Below are positions 56,685-63,898 of a stretch of DNA of 64,000 nt, piece by piece. Position numbers and translations under genes: made by a program. Origin of the DNA: Oscillospiraceae bacterium (GTDB taxonomy: Bacteria > Bacillota > Clostridia > Oscillospirales > Acutalibacteraceae); NCBI GenBank assembly GCA_902802375.1, contig CADCLS010000005.1, positions 114,765-178,764 of the forward strand, written 5' to 3'. Positions within the stretch are counted from its first letter, which is position 1. Every line of letters starts with the position of its first letter. The notes under the pieces were generated by a model that had not been told where the DNA came from, did no database searches, and was given only the letters and a program-made list of their open reading frames with translations.

Positions 56685-56713
56685 ATAGTATCACAAGTCA
56701 TAAAAACTTACAA
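56685..56713 (-). promoter_or_regulatory. Promoter of the HD-GYP gene
   Basis: TTGTAA (56708-56713), 17-base spacer, TACTAT (56685-56690) on the minus strand, in the gap after the Hpt frame. Confidence 0.55.
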
Positions 56714-56737
56714 GTCTTTTGTCAACCATCCGAAGCA

Positions 56738-57061
56738 TTACCCCTGTTCATCTGTAAGTGCAAACAAGGCTTTCGCTTCTTTCATAAGTTCGCCGTAAAG
56801 CTTATCATAATCCCCCGGCGTTTTATTACGGAGAAGCTCCGTAAGCTCACATATGTAAGCAGATATCGGCTCAAGAGCCAGGTTGTTTACTCCGCCCTTC
56901 AGCTTATGTGCCGCATCAAAAGCACGGTCAAGATCCTGTGCCTTCAGTGCCTGACCGAGTGCGTCCGACATCAATTCTTCGGCACACATTTTTACAAGGC
57001 GAAGATAAAGCGCCTCATTGTTTGCACATCTGGACAGCCCCTTAGAAACAGCATAAACGCC
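56738..57061 (-). CDS. Hpt (histidine phosphotransfer) domain, start unresolved
   Basis: The phosphoacceptor motif is FDAAHKLKGGVNNLAL; helices fit a small four-helix Hpt. The first ATG in frame (56989) would remove helix 1, yet the frame stays open and Hpt-like upstream (GVYAVSKGLSRC then NNEALYLRLVKM) up to a TGA at 57095-57097 with no ATG, GTG or TTG. So this is either a 5'-truncated remnant of a larger protein or a gene with a rare start. It would shuttle phosphate between a kinase and a response regulator, neither of which is encoded nearby. The upstream DNA codes in another frame for a recombinase fragment. Confidence 0.65.
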   Translation of the reverse strand, partial: GVYAVSKGLSRCANNEALYLRLVKMCAEELMSDALGQALKAQDLDRAFDAAHKLKGGVNNLALEPISAYICELTELLRNKTPGDYDKLYGELMKEAKALFALTDEQG

Positions 57062-57168
57062 TTTATATCCCTTATATATTTTTCTATGGTATTTTCACTC
57101 CTTTCCTCTAAAATTAAATGCTCTTTGAATTGACAGATTATATCTGCCGTTAAAATCCTTTCTTCCAT
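56992..57168 (-). pseudogene. N-terminal fragment of a tyrosine recombinase
   Basis: A 58-residue frame beginning MEERILTADIICQFKEHL and containing SENTIEKYIRDIKAFMLFL, the hallmark SAM-like core-binding domain of phage-type integrases. GGGGG lies about seven bases before the ATG. It stops soon after, with no catalytic domain (no R-HxxR-Y) anywhere nearby. It overlaps the Hpt frame in a different frame, so the junction of two broken genes lies around 57037-57063. Read as a deletion scar. Confidence 0.6.
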
Positions 57169-57353
57169 AAAATTTACCCCCGAGTAATTTTAAGATTATT
57201 TTACCCGAAAAGCATGAAAATAAGAAATTGCCTTGCTGATTCTAATACAAAAGCAAGGCCATTACGAATGTGCAATTTTTATAATGCAAAGGGATTTTAT
57301 CGGGACACTGATTATGTTAAAATAAAGCCATAAAACACAGGGAGGATAGTTTT

Positions 57354-58250
57354 ATGGCAGAAAAAGTTGAACTGACAAAAGAACAATTGACCGAATTGAC
57401 AGAGTATTTCAAGCAAAACGATTTCACTAAAAATATGATGCTTAACCGGAAGTATAATTTGATCTCTGAAACATCAAAGATTTTTATAAAGGCAAAGGAG
57501 TTTTTCGGTAAGTATTGGCTTGGCAATTTAAGGCCGCTCGGCATAAAGCGGACTATGAAAAACTTTTCAAAAGATTATCCTGTCAATTTCCTCGAAAATG
57601 CGGATGCCGATTATATTGCTCAAAGTGTTGCAGAAATTTATTCCGACCCCGAGAAACTCAGCGATGCGATTGACGCTATGTTCGTAATGTATAAAGAACC
57701 AATCGAAAAAGGTCTTGTCGGGTATGCCACTCAACTCCGTAAAAGTGTTGATGATTTGACCGATAACGAAATATGTTATGTTGTGGAGAAAGTTGCTGAA
57801 ATTGCAAGTGAGGTCGGCACAAATGTTATTATGCAAGGTCAGCAAGTGCCGGAACTTTTCGGCGCTTCAACAAAGATTCCGCAGCACGAAGACTTTTCGG
57901 CCAAACTATCAACCGATAAAATAAACTTTCATAAAAAATGGACTCATTCTGATACTAAACTTGGTGCGCCGCTCTTTTTCAGCGAGTTATCCGAAGACGA
58001 GGCAACCGACATTGAAGGAGCAAGAAATTTCTTTGGAAGTAATCCCGGTATGGAAATTAAGTATAATTTTTTACGTGATGAATATGCAAAGACATTGGAC
58101 GGGATAGACAGAGAAATATATTACTTATCTGAGCAGGGATATAAACAAAAAGAAATTGCCGAAAAACTCGGATATAAAAATCACTCTGCCGTTTCAAAGC
58201 GGATGAAAAAGATAAATAAAGATTTTCAGCAGTTTTTGGGGTTCGAATAA
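57354..58250 (+). CDS. Unknown protein with C-terminal sigma-region-4-like HTH
   Basis: 298 residues, soluble, no signal peptide. The last 45 residues (LDGIDREIYYLSEQGYKQKEIAEKLGYKNHSAVSKRMKKI region) look like an HTH of the sigma-70 region 4 kind, as found in phage and element regulators. The first 250 residues match nothing I recognise and are helical. ATG after GGAGG. A terminator follows. Lying between the recombinase fragment and the mobilizable element, it may be cargo of an older insertion or a transcription factor. Confidence 0.7.
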   Translation: MAEKVELTKEQLTELTEYFKQNDFTKNMMLNRKYNLISETSKIFIKAKEFFGKYWLGNLRPLGIKRTMKNFSKDYPVNFLENADADYIAQSVAEIYSDPEKLSDAIDAMFVMYKEPIEKGLVGYATQLRKSVDDLTDNEICYVVEKVAEIASEVGTNVIMQGQQVPELFGASTKIPQHEDFSAKLSTDKINFHKKWTHSDTKLGAPLFFSELSEDEATDIEGARNFFGSNPGMEIKYNFLRDEYAKTLDGIDREIYYLSEQGYKQKEIAEKLGYKNHSAVSKRMKKINKDFQQFLGFE

Positions 58251-58259
58251 ATATAATTT

Positions 58260-58290
58260 AACGCTCACAATAATGTGGGCGTTATTCTTT
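58260..58290 (+). terminator. Terminator after the unknown HTH protein
   Basis: 10-bp stem AACGCTCACA/TGTGGGCGTT (one G-T pair), loop ATAA, then ATTCTTTTG. Confidence 0.7.
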
Positions 58291-58503
58291 TGCCCAAAAT
58301 AAAATTTGAATACTGCTACCAATCTTTCGCCGGCTTTATGTCGGCATTTTTTGTGCCTTGAAAATATTTTTGAGAAAAAAAATTTTTTTAAATTCGTTGG
58401 AACATTTTTGCTTTTTAACCTTGTACTGTATATGAAGGGGCAAATTGTATCTAAAAATATTTTGAAAAAACCAAATCAAAAATTATGTAAAGGAGGAAAA
58501 ATT

Positions 58504-58932
58504 TTGAACAATAAAAACCAAGATGCTTTAATTTCGGAATCCGCTTCCGAAAATAAAAGAAGGCGCGGCAGACCAACAGTATTTCAGCGCGACCGTATGG
58601 AGTGCATGGAAAGCTTGTGTGCGGCGAATGACTACATGACACACCGGACTCATGTTGCAGAATACTACCGTGCCTCAGTATTCGGCATATTAGAGGATCA
58701 CAATGATATACCATACCTTGAAGAAATTTTTCGAATTGACGGAAACGCTTGCATTCAAAAAGGTGAAATCATTGAACAACTCGGTCGTATGCATGTACAA
58801 GACGGTTACGACGAAGATACTATAATTTACGCCGCAACACTTGCGGCGAGGTTTTATCACAACGGTAATACCGTAAAAGAAATTGCGGCATATTTACGGC
58901 GTGTAAGAAAAGCAAAAAGTTGGGATGTGTAG
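58504..58932 (+). CDS. AT-hook-containing mobile-element protein of unknown function
   Basis: 142 residues beginning (TTG start) NNKNQDALISESASENK. Then comes an AT-hook-like KRRRGRPTVF, which would bind the minor groove of AT-rich DNA. The rest is helical (YDEDTIIYAATLAARFY, TVKEIAAYLRRVRKAK). The TTG is chosen because AAAGGAGG precedes it by eight bases; the open frame extends upstream into AT-rich, unlikely sequence. Proteins of this sort accompany relaxase genes in clostridial elements; the function is not known to me. Confidence 0.72.
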   Translation: MNNKNQDALISESASENKRRRGRPTVFQRDRMECMESLCAANDYMTHRTHVAEYYRASVFGILEDHNDIPYLEEIFRIDGNACIQKGEIIEQLGRMHVQDGYDEDTIIYAATLAARFYHNGNTVKEIAAYLRRVRKAKSWDV

Positions 58933-59014
58933 TATTTTTGGAAACCGCTTCCGAAAATGGGCGACGCAAGAATAAACTATAAAAGTACTGCTACTACTGC
59001 TACCAAGATACGAG

Positions 59015-59043
59015 AAGGACTTACAGAAATGTAGGTCTTTTTT
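59015..59043 (+). terminator. Terminator upstream of the mobilization region
   Basis: Stem AAGGACTTACA/TGTAGGTCTTT with a GAAA loop, followed by a T-run. Confidence 0.75.
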
Positions 59044-59135
59044 GTATATAAAAAGCATGAAAGGAGCTGATGCCTATGTGGGTATCAAACGGCTAACCGG
59101 GAGACTTAAAGAAATAGTCTGTCCTATAGTTTAGC

Positions 59136-59215
59136 AAGCAGGGACTTTGTGTGCCGCGCAAGTCCCGTCACAGCCGTATATCCGGCTGAATCTTTGAGGG
59201 CTAACGCCCCCAAAC
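59136..59215. other. Candidate origin of transfer (oriT)
   Basis: Three inverted repeats in 70 bases directly before mobC: GGGACTT-N12-AAGTCCC (59141-59166), CAGCCG-TATATC-CGGCTG (59171-59188) and GGGC-TAAC-GCCC (59198-59209), followed by a C-rich tract CCAAACCCCCATT. Such clustered dyads next to mobC/relaxase genes are typical of oriT. No nic site is assigned. The 308-base gap 58933-59240 otherwise holds only the terminator and TACTGCTAC repeats. Confidence 0.5.
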
Positions 59216-59240
59216 CCCCATTGGAAGGATGTGAAGTTAT

Positions 59241-59564
59241 ATGGGGAAAGAAACAAGAATCGCTTTTCGCTTGAACCAAAAGGAAAAGCAAATCATTAGG
59301 GCAAAAGCAAAGAAATGCGGTCTGTCAACCACCGAGTATGTAAAGCAAAGAGCATTAGGATATGAGCCGAAATCGGTTCCGCCTGATGCTCTTTTTAAGT
59401 TGCTCGAAAAGATAGGCAGCTTAGAGGACAAAAGCAGTTCACCCGAACTCGATTCAAAGATTGAGGCGTTGCTTAAAGAGATTTCTAACGCTTTGCTTTT
59501 ACCCGGAAAGGACGGTGGTGCTTTATCGCAGTTACAGGATTCTGGCCCGTTTACGGAAACCTGA
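59241..59564 (+). CDS. MobC-like relaxosome accessory protein
   Basis: 107 residues with a ribbon-helix-helix-type N-terminus (MGKETRIAFRLNQKEKQIIRAKAKKCGLSTTEYVKQRAL), as in plasmid MobC proteins that bind oriT and help the relaxase. ATG with GGAAGGATG upstream. The C-terminal codons (GALSQLQDSGP) overlap the relaxase start. The Ser there is probably Trp in functional relatives, see findings. Confidence 0.85.
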   Translation: MGKETRIAFRLNQKEKQIIRAKAKKCGLSTTEYVKQRALGYEPKSVPPDALFKLLEKIGSLEDKSSSPELDSKIEALLKEISNALLLPGKDGGALSQLQDSGPFTET

Positions 59565-60907
59565 AAGCCACACTCGAATACGCTGACAACCCTGACAAGA
59601 CCATACCGAAAGAATATCTTGACGATGATTTATATTCAGCTGTTCGGTATGCGCAGAATGATGACAAAACAGATAAGCAGATGTTTGTTGCGGGTATCAA
59701 CTGTTCAAAACAAAACGCCTATGCAGAAATGGTGTCGGTTCAAAAGCGATTCGGTATGAAAGGTAAAGTAGTCGCCTATCACGGCATACAGAGTTTTAAG
59801 TCCGGCGAAGTTACACCCGAGGAAGCGTTTGAAATCGGTAAAGAAACCGCGCGAAGAATGTGGGGAGATAAGTATCAGATATTAGTCACCGTTCATCTGA
59901 ACACACAGTCAACGCATTGCCACTATGTCGTGAATCCCTGTTCCTTTATGGACGGGCAAAAGTTCAAGAATAAAATCGGCGATCACATTGAACTTCGCAA
60001 GGTGTCGGATCAAGTATGTCTGGAATACGGCAAGTCCGTATTAAAGGATAGCAACTTTTACAGCAAAGGCAAAAAGAAAGAATACTGGGTTCGCAAAAGC
60101 GGGCAATACACTCACAGAGATATGATTAAAGGCGATATAGAATATGCTCTTCAATTTTGTGACTGTGCCGATGATGTATACAAGTATCTTAAATCTATCG
60201 GTTACACAATCAATGATGATAGAAAGCATCTTACAATTATGGCAATCGGTTGGCAAAGACCTGTTCGTATGGATACTCTCGGGTTAACAAGAGAATACCT
60301 TAATAAACGGCTTAACGAAAACTATTATGATCCCGACTTTTCGTATTTCAAACGAAGGTATCCGCCCTATAAGCCGAAAGCGTTTCCGCTTTTATACGAA
60401 ATTGAAGAACTGGAGTTTACAATCGAGCACAGCCACGATATCGGAAAGATTTATGTTGCGTTATTATTTCTCGTTATTATACGCACTTTTGAATTGCTGC
60501 ACGAAATTAAAGAGGAAATGCTATTATCCGTACAACTGCGACACGAGGAGCGGGACTTAAAGCAGTATATCAGCGACTATCATTTTATGCGTAACAACGA
60601 CATTGAAACTCTTGAAGACCTATATAACGATATCCAAAAAACAAAAACAGAAATATCCGAATTAGAACACCAGCGTATAGACTCAGACAACAAGCGTCGT
60701 CGGGCGAAGACACCCGGCGACATTAACATTTATAAGAAAAAACGCAAGGAACTGACAAAACAAATAACACCCCTGCGCAAACGATTAAAACAAGCGCAAA
60801 AGATTTGGGACAAATCGCCGCACTTGTTAGAACTCGTTAAGCAGGAACGCTCGCTTGAGATGCAGGCGAGTCAAAAATTCAAAAATTATGAAAGAGGAGA
60901 AAGATAA
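59525..60907 (+). CDS. Relaxase/mobilization nuclease with a non-standard start codon
   Basis: Nicks oriT and leads DNA transfer. The recognisable protein begins AVTGFWPVYGNLKATLEYADN, the usual relaxase N-terminus, but the codon where ATG is expected (59525-59527) is ATC. Upstream in frame there is a TAA and no ATG, GTG or TTG. AAAGGACGG lies ten or so bases before it. The next ATG (59681) would delete 52 residues including the nucleophile region. The HUH motif is HLNTQSTHCHYVVN, followed by FMDGQKFKNKIGDH. The long charged C-terminal coiled coil is normal. 460 residues from the ATC. Family certain, functionality doubtful. Confidence 0.85.
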   Translation: MAVTGFWPVYGNLKATLEYADNPDKTIPKEYLDDDLYSAVRYAQNDDKTDKQMFVAGINCSKQNAYAEMVSVQKRFGMKGKVVAYHGIQSFKSGEVTPEEAFEIGKETARRMWGDKYQILVTVHLNTQSTHCHYVVNPCSFMDGQKFKNKIGDHIELRKVSDQVCLEYGKSVLKDSNFYSKGKKKEYWVRKSGQYTHRDMIKGDIEYALQFCDCADDVYKYLKSIGYTINDDRKHLTIMAIGWQRPVRMDTLGLTREYLNKRLNENYYDPDFSYFKRRYPPYKPKAFPLLYEIEELEFTIEHSHDIGKIYVALLFLVIIRTFELLHEIKEEMLLSVQLRHEERDLKQYISDYHFMRNNDIETLEDLYNDIQKTKTEISELEHQRIDSDNKRRRAKTPGDINIYKKKRKELTKQITPLRKRLKQAQKIWDKSPHLLELVKQERSLEMQASQKFKNYERGER

Positions 60908-60910
60908 TTT

Positions 60911-61879
60911 ATGAAAGAAAAAACTAAAGAAACTGCTGTAAAGGCAGTAAACAAAAAATCAAGCAAAAAGGATATAGAGAGTTTTGTAGACACCTTACTA
61001 ACAAAGGAACCGGCTGAAAAGAAACAAAAGCCAAAACTGGCAAATATCAAGATTGAGATACTTCATCCGTTTGAAGGGCACCCCTACAAGATAGTTGATG
61101 ATGAATCAATGGACGAACTAACAGCGAGTATAAAAGAAAAAGGATTATTAAACCGAATCATCGTCCGACCGATTGAAAGCACAGACGAATACGAAATAAT
61201 CTCCGGTCACAGGAGAGTGCACGCCGCCGAGCTTCTTGGAATCAAAGAAGTCCCGGCGGTTGTTTATTTCATCGACCGTGACGAGGCAACCGTTTTAATG
61301 GTTGATTCAAACTGTCAAAGGGAACGCGTCTTACCGTCTGAACGGGCGTTTGCTTACAAACTCAAAATGGAGGCGTTGAAATCGCAAGGCAAGCGAACCG
61401 ATTTAACTTCGTCGCAAGTTGCGACAAAGATAGATAGCGCAAACGAATTGGGCAAAGACTCAGGCACAAGCCGGGATACAGTTTATCGCTATATTCGGCT
61501 TACAAACCTCATTCCCAAACTGCTCGATATGATGGACGAGGGCAAAATCGCTTTTTCAGTCGGAGTAGAACTGTCTTTTCTTGACGACAAGTTGCAATAT
61601 GATGTTTTAAATGCCTGCGAAGAAAACGATAACACACCGTCGTATGCGCAAGCGGTTGAAATGCGGAAACTCTATAAAACAAATGAACTTGATTGCGACT
61701 ATGTTTATGAAATTATGTCCAGAGAAAAAGCCAATCAGCGTATCACGGTAAAGATTCCGCAAGAACGATTATCCGGCAAAATACCAAACGGCTACAACGC
61801 CAAGCAGACCGAAGATTTTATTGTAAAAGCGGTTGAGTATTATCATCACTATTTACAACGGCAAATGGATGCGAGGTGA
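60911..61879 (+). CDS. ParB-like partition/nuclease-domain protein
   Basis: 322 residues. N-terminal lysine-rich tail, ParB/Srx-type domain (about 45-140: HPFEGHPYKIVDDESMDELTASIKEKGLLNRIIVRP and the ISGHRRVHAAELLG box), then a central HTH region (TSRDTVYRYIRLTNLIPKLLDMMDEGKIAFSVG). ParB-like proteins stabilise or regulate elements; no parA is present, so segregation by itself is doubtful and a regulatory role is possible. ATG after AGAGGAGAAA, four bases past the relaxase. Confidence 0.9.
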   Translation: MKEKTKETAVKAVNKKSSKKDIESFVDTLLTKEPAEKKQKPKLANIKIEILHPFEGHPYKIVDDESMDELTASIKEKGLLNRIIVRPIESTDEYEIISGHRRVHAAELLGIKEVPAVVYFIDRDEATVLMVDSNCQRERVLPSERAFAYKLKMEALKSQGKRTDLTSSQVATKIDSANELGKDSGTSRDTVYRYIRLTNLIPKLLDMMDEGKIAFSVGVELSFLDDKLQYDVLNACEENDNTPSYAQAVEMRKLYKTNELDCDYVYEIMSREKANQRITVKIPQERLSGKIPNGYNAKQTEDFIVKAVEYYHHYLQRQMDAR

Positions 61880-61887
61880 TGATTTTG

Positions 61888-62079
61888 ATGGTGCCTATGG
61901 ATCATAACAAAAAATATATGGTCATTGACGGTCATATCATCACACTTTCATTTTCAAAAGAACCTAACTATGACTTGTTTGGTCGAATTAAAGATATTTT
62001 ATTGTCTTCCGGTTCTATTCCGCAGAATCGTCTAAACCCGATATTTAATGGTAAAATGCGGAAACAAAGGGAGGCGTAA
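61888..62079 (+). CDS. Small transposon-associated protein (TnpW-like)
   Basis: 63 residues with a beta-rich start (KYMVIDGHIITLSFSKEPN) and an amphipathic tail (FGRIKDILLSS). The I-x-x-S-FSK...I pattern resembles the small TnpW proteins encoded next to serine recombinases in clostridial elements; that link is tentative. The ATG with GAGGTGAT nine bases upstream is chosen over a GTG four codons earlier that overlaps the parB stop. It lies directly upstream of the recombinase. Confidence 0.6.
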   Translation: MVPMDHNKKYMVIDGHIITLSFSKEPNYDLFGRIKDILLSSGSIPQNRLNPIFNGKMRKQREA

Positions 62080-62081
62080 AT

Positions 62082-63698
62082 ATGGAACAAAACAGGGTTT
62101 GCTGCTTGTACCGAGTTTCGACCGATAAGCAGGTAGATTACGGCGATAATCACGAAGCAGATATTCCCATGCAAAGAAAGGCGTGCCATAAATTTGCCGA
62201 GAAAATGGGTTGGAATATCGTGCACGAAGAGCAGGAAGACGGCGTGTCCGGTCATAAAGTCCGAGCAGAAAACCGTGATAAAATCCAGACAATAAAAGAA
62301 CTTGCCCGAAAGGGCAGGTTCGATATCCTGCTTGTGTTTATGTTCGACCGTATCGGGCGTATTGCGGATGAAACGCCGTTTGTTGTGGAATGGTTTGTAA
62401 AAAATGGAATACAGGTTTGGAGCACCCAAGAGGGTGAGCAGCGGTTTGATAATCACATTGACAAACTCTTAAACTATATCCGTTTCTGGCAGGCAGACGG
62501 CGAGAGCGAGAAAACTTCTATTAGAACTAAAACGAGTCTCGGACAGATGGTAGAAGAAGGGCATTTCAAAGGTGGAACCGCACCGTACGGATACGATCTT
62601 GTAAAAAGCGGACGGTTCAATAAACGCAAGCACGAGTTATACGATTTGAAAGTCGACGAAACAGAAGCCGAGGTTGTCAGACTTATATTTAATAAGTATA
62701 CAAACGAAGGTTTCGGCACCTGGCGTATTGCAAATTTTTTAAACAGCAAAGGTTATAAAACAAGAAAAGGCAAAAATTGGCATCAGGCAAGTATACGGGG
62801 GATATTAGGCAACCTGACTTATACCGGCGTTTTGCGGTGCGGAGAAGTCCGTTCGCCTCTTTTACAGGAACTGCAAATAATAAAACCCGAACAGTTTGAA
62901 GTTGCAAATAAAATCTTTGAAAGCAGGGCGAAAAGAAATAAAGGCAATCCCAAAGTGCCGATAAACACGAGAGGTAAATCTCTTCTTGCCGGGAATGTAT
63001 TTTGCGGGCACTGCGGTGCAAGACTTACGCTTACGACTAACGGCAGATACAGAAAACTCAAAGACGGTAGCGTGGATAAAACGCCCCGTATCCGATATGT
63101 ATGCTACGGGAAAACCAGAAAGCAAACTGAATGCGATGGGCAGACCGGTTATACTATGCACAAGTTAGATGAACTGGTAGAAAAGGTAATAAAAAGGATT
63201 TTTCATACTATGAGGGGAATCCCGAAATCGCAAATTATTTCAAGTAGGTATGAAAAAGAAGTTGCCGCCAAGAAGACTCGACTTGAAGCCGCCGAAAAGG
63301 AATATGCCACTGCCGTCAAGAATCTCAATTTGCTCAAAGAGGAAATTGTAAAATGCCTTAGTGGCGAAAGCAGTTTTTCAAAGGACACTTTGGCAGGTCT
63401 TATATCCGATGCTGAAAATAAATGCCATAATCTTGAAAACCTATGCGAAAGCATAAAAGCGGAACTTAAACAATCAGAAAATTTGCAGACGGAACTATGC
63501 AACAGGTACGACGAGATCATCTCATGGTCGGAACTCTATGGCGGCGCTACCATAGAAGCCAAAAAGATGATCGTAAACAGTATGATCAGGCAAATCAAGG
63601 TTTTTCGGGATTATAAATTGGAAATTGAGTTTAACTTTGATATTCGGCAATTCTTTATAGGTATTAACGCTGAAACCACATTTAATTTAAGTGCCTGA
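62082..63698 (+). CDS. Large serine recombinase
   Basis: 538 residues catalysing excision and integration of the element. N-terminal resolvase domain with the nucleophile Ser in CLYRVSTDKQ and the arginines in MQRKAC and FDRIGR. A recombinase domain follows (TAPYGYDLVKSGRFN, GTWRIANFLNSKGYKTRKG), then a zinc ribbon (FCGHCGARL ... YVCYGK) and a coiled coil (about 420-500). ATG after GGGAGGCG. Length and order are those of Tn4451/TndX-type transposases. It is intact, so the element may still move in the cell even if mobilization is impaired. Confidence 0.95.
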   Translation: MEQNRVCCLYRVSTDKQVDYGDNHEADIPMQRKACHKFAEKMGWNIVHEEQEDGVSGHKVRAENRDKIQTIKELARKGRFDILLVFMFDRIGRIADETPFVVEWFVKNGIQVWSTQEGEQRFDNHIDKLLNYIRFWQADGESEKTSIRTKTSLGQMVEEGHFKGGTAPYGYDLVKSGRFNKRKHELYDLKVDETEAEVVRLIFNKYTNEGFGTWRIANFLNSKGYKTRKGKNWHQASIRGILGNLTYTGVLRCGEVRSPLLQELQIIKPEQFEVANKIFESRAKRNKGNPKVPINTRGKSLLAGNVFCGHCGARLTLTTNGRYRKLKDGSVDKTPRIRYVCYGKTRKQTECDGQTGYTMHKLDELVEKVIKRIFHTMRGIPKSQIISSRYEKEVAAKKTRLEAAEKEYATAVKNLNLLKEEIVKCLSGESSFSKDTLAGLISDAENKCHNLENLCESIKAELKQSENLQTELCNRYDEIISWSELYGGATIEAKKMIVNSMIRQIKVFRDYKLEIEFNFDIRQFFIGINAETTFNLSA

Positions 63699-63711
63699 TA
63701 AATGCACAGCA

Positions 63712-63749
63712 AAAGAAAGACAGCCCGCCAAAACGGACTGTCTTTCTTT
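63712..63749. terminator. Terminator after the serine recombinase
   Basis: Stem AAAGAAAGACAG-c-CCG / CGG-a-CTGTCTTTCTTT with a CCAAAA loop. Confidence 0.85.
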
Positions 63750-63770
63750 ACGTTGTCTGTGACAAAGAGA

Positions 63771-63791
63771 ACCCCCTGTTCTACAGGGGGT
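63771..63791. repeat. Left-end hairpin of the IS200/IS605 element
   Basis: Perfect 9-bp stem ACCCCCTGT/ACAGGGGGT with a TCT loop. This is the kind of structure recognised in single-stranded form by TnpA. Confidence 0.7.
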
Positions 63792-63898
63792 AAAAAAATA
63801 GCTTTTAGCGAGGAGTGGAGTAGACAAGAAAAAAGCTCCTTGGTATAGTAGAAGTGGTTTGCCGACCACACAACTAAAATATCAAGGAGGTCTTAATC

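Larger units (their letters stand above)
58290..63760 (+). mobile_element. Mobilizable transposon-like element with serine recombinase
   Basis: A compact block, all on the plus strand: AT-hook protein, structured intergenic region, MobC, relaxase, ParB-like protein, small protein and large serine recombinase. The order resembles clostridial mobilizable elements that use a large serine recombinase, transferred by a helper conjugative element (no type IV secretion genes are present). Ends are not resolved. The left end must lie after the terminator near 58284 and the right end is probably just past the recombinase, where an IS200/IS605 element now starts. The repeat TACTGCTAC occurs at 58312 and twice near 58986-59001. 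Confidence 0.7.

Noticed and set aside
57225-57262. Inverted repeat GCCTTGCT/AGCAAGGC upstream of the unknown HTH gene
   Set aside because: Eight-base arms with a 14-base loop and no T-run; neither a terminator nor a clear operator. Could be an operator but nothing supports it.
58306-58503. Upstream extension of the AT-hook protein to 208 residues
   Set aside because: The extra 66 codons are AT-rich and unlike the rest, while AAAGGAGG directly precedes the TTG at 58504.
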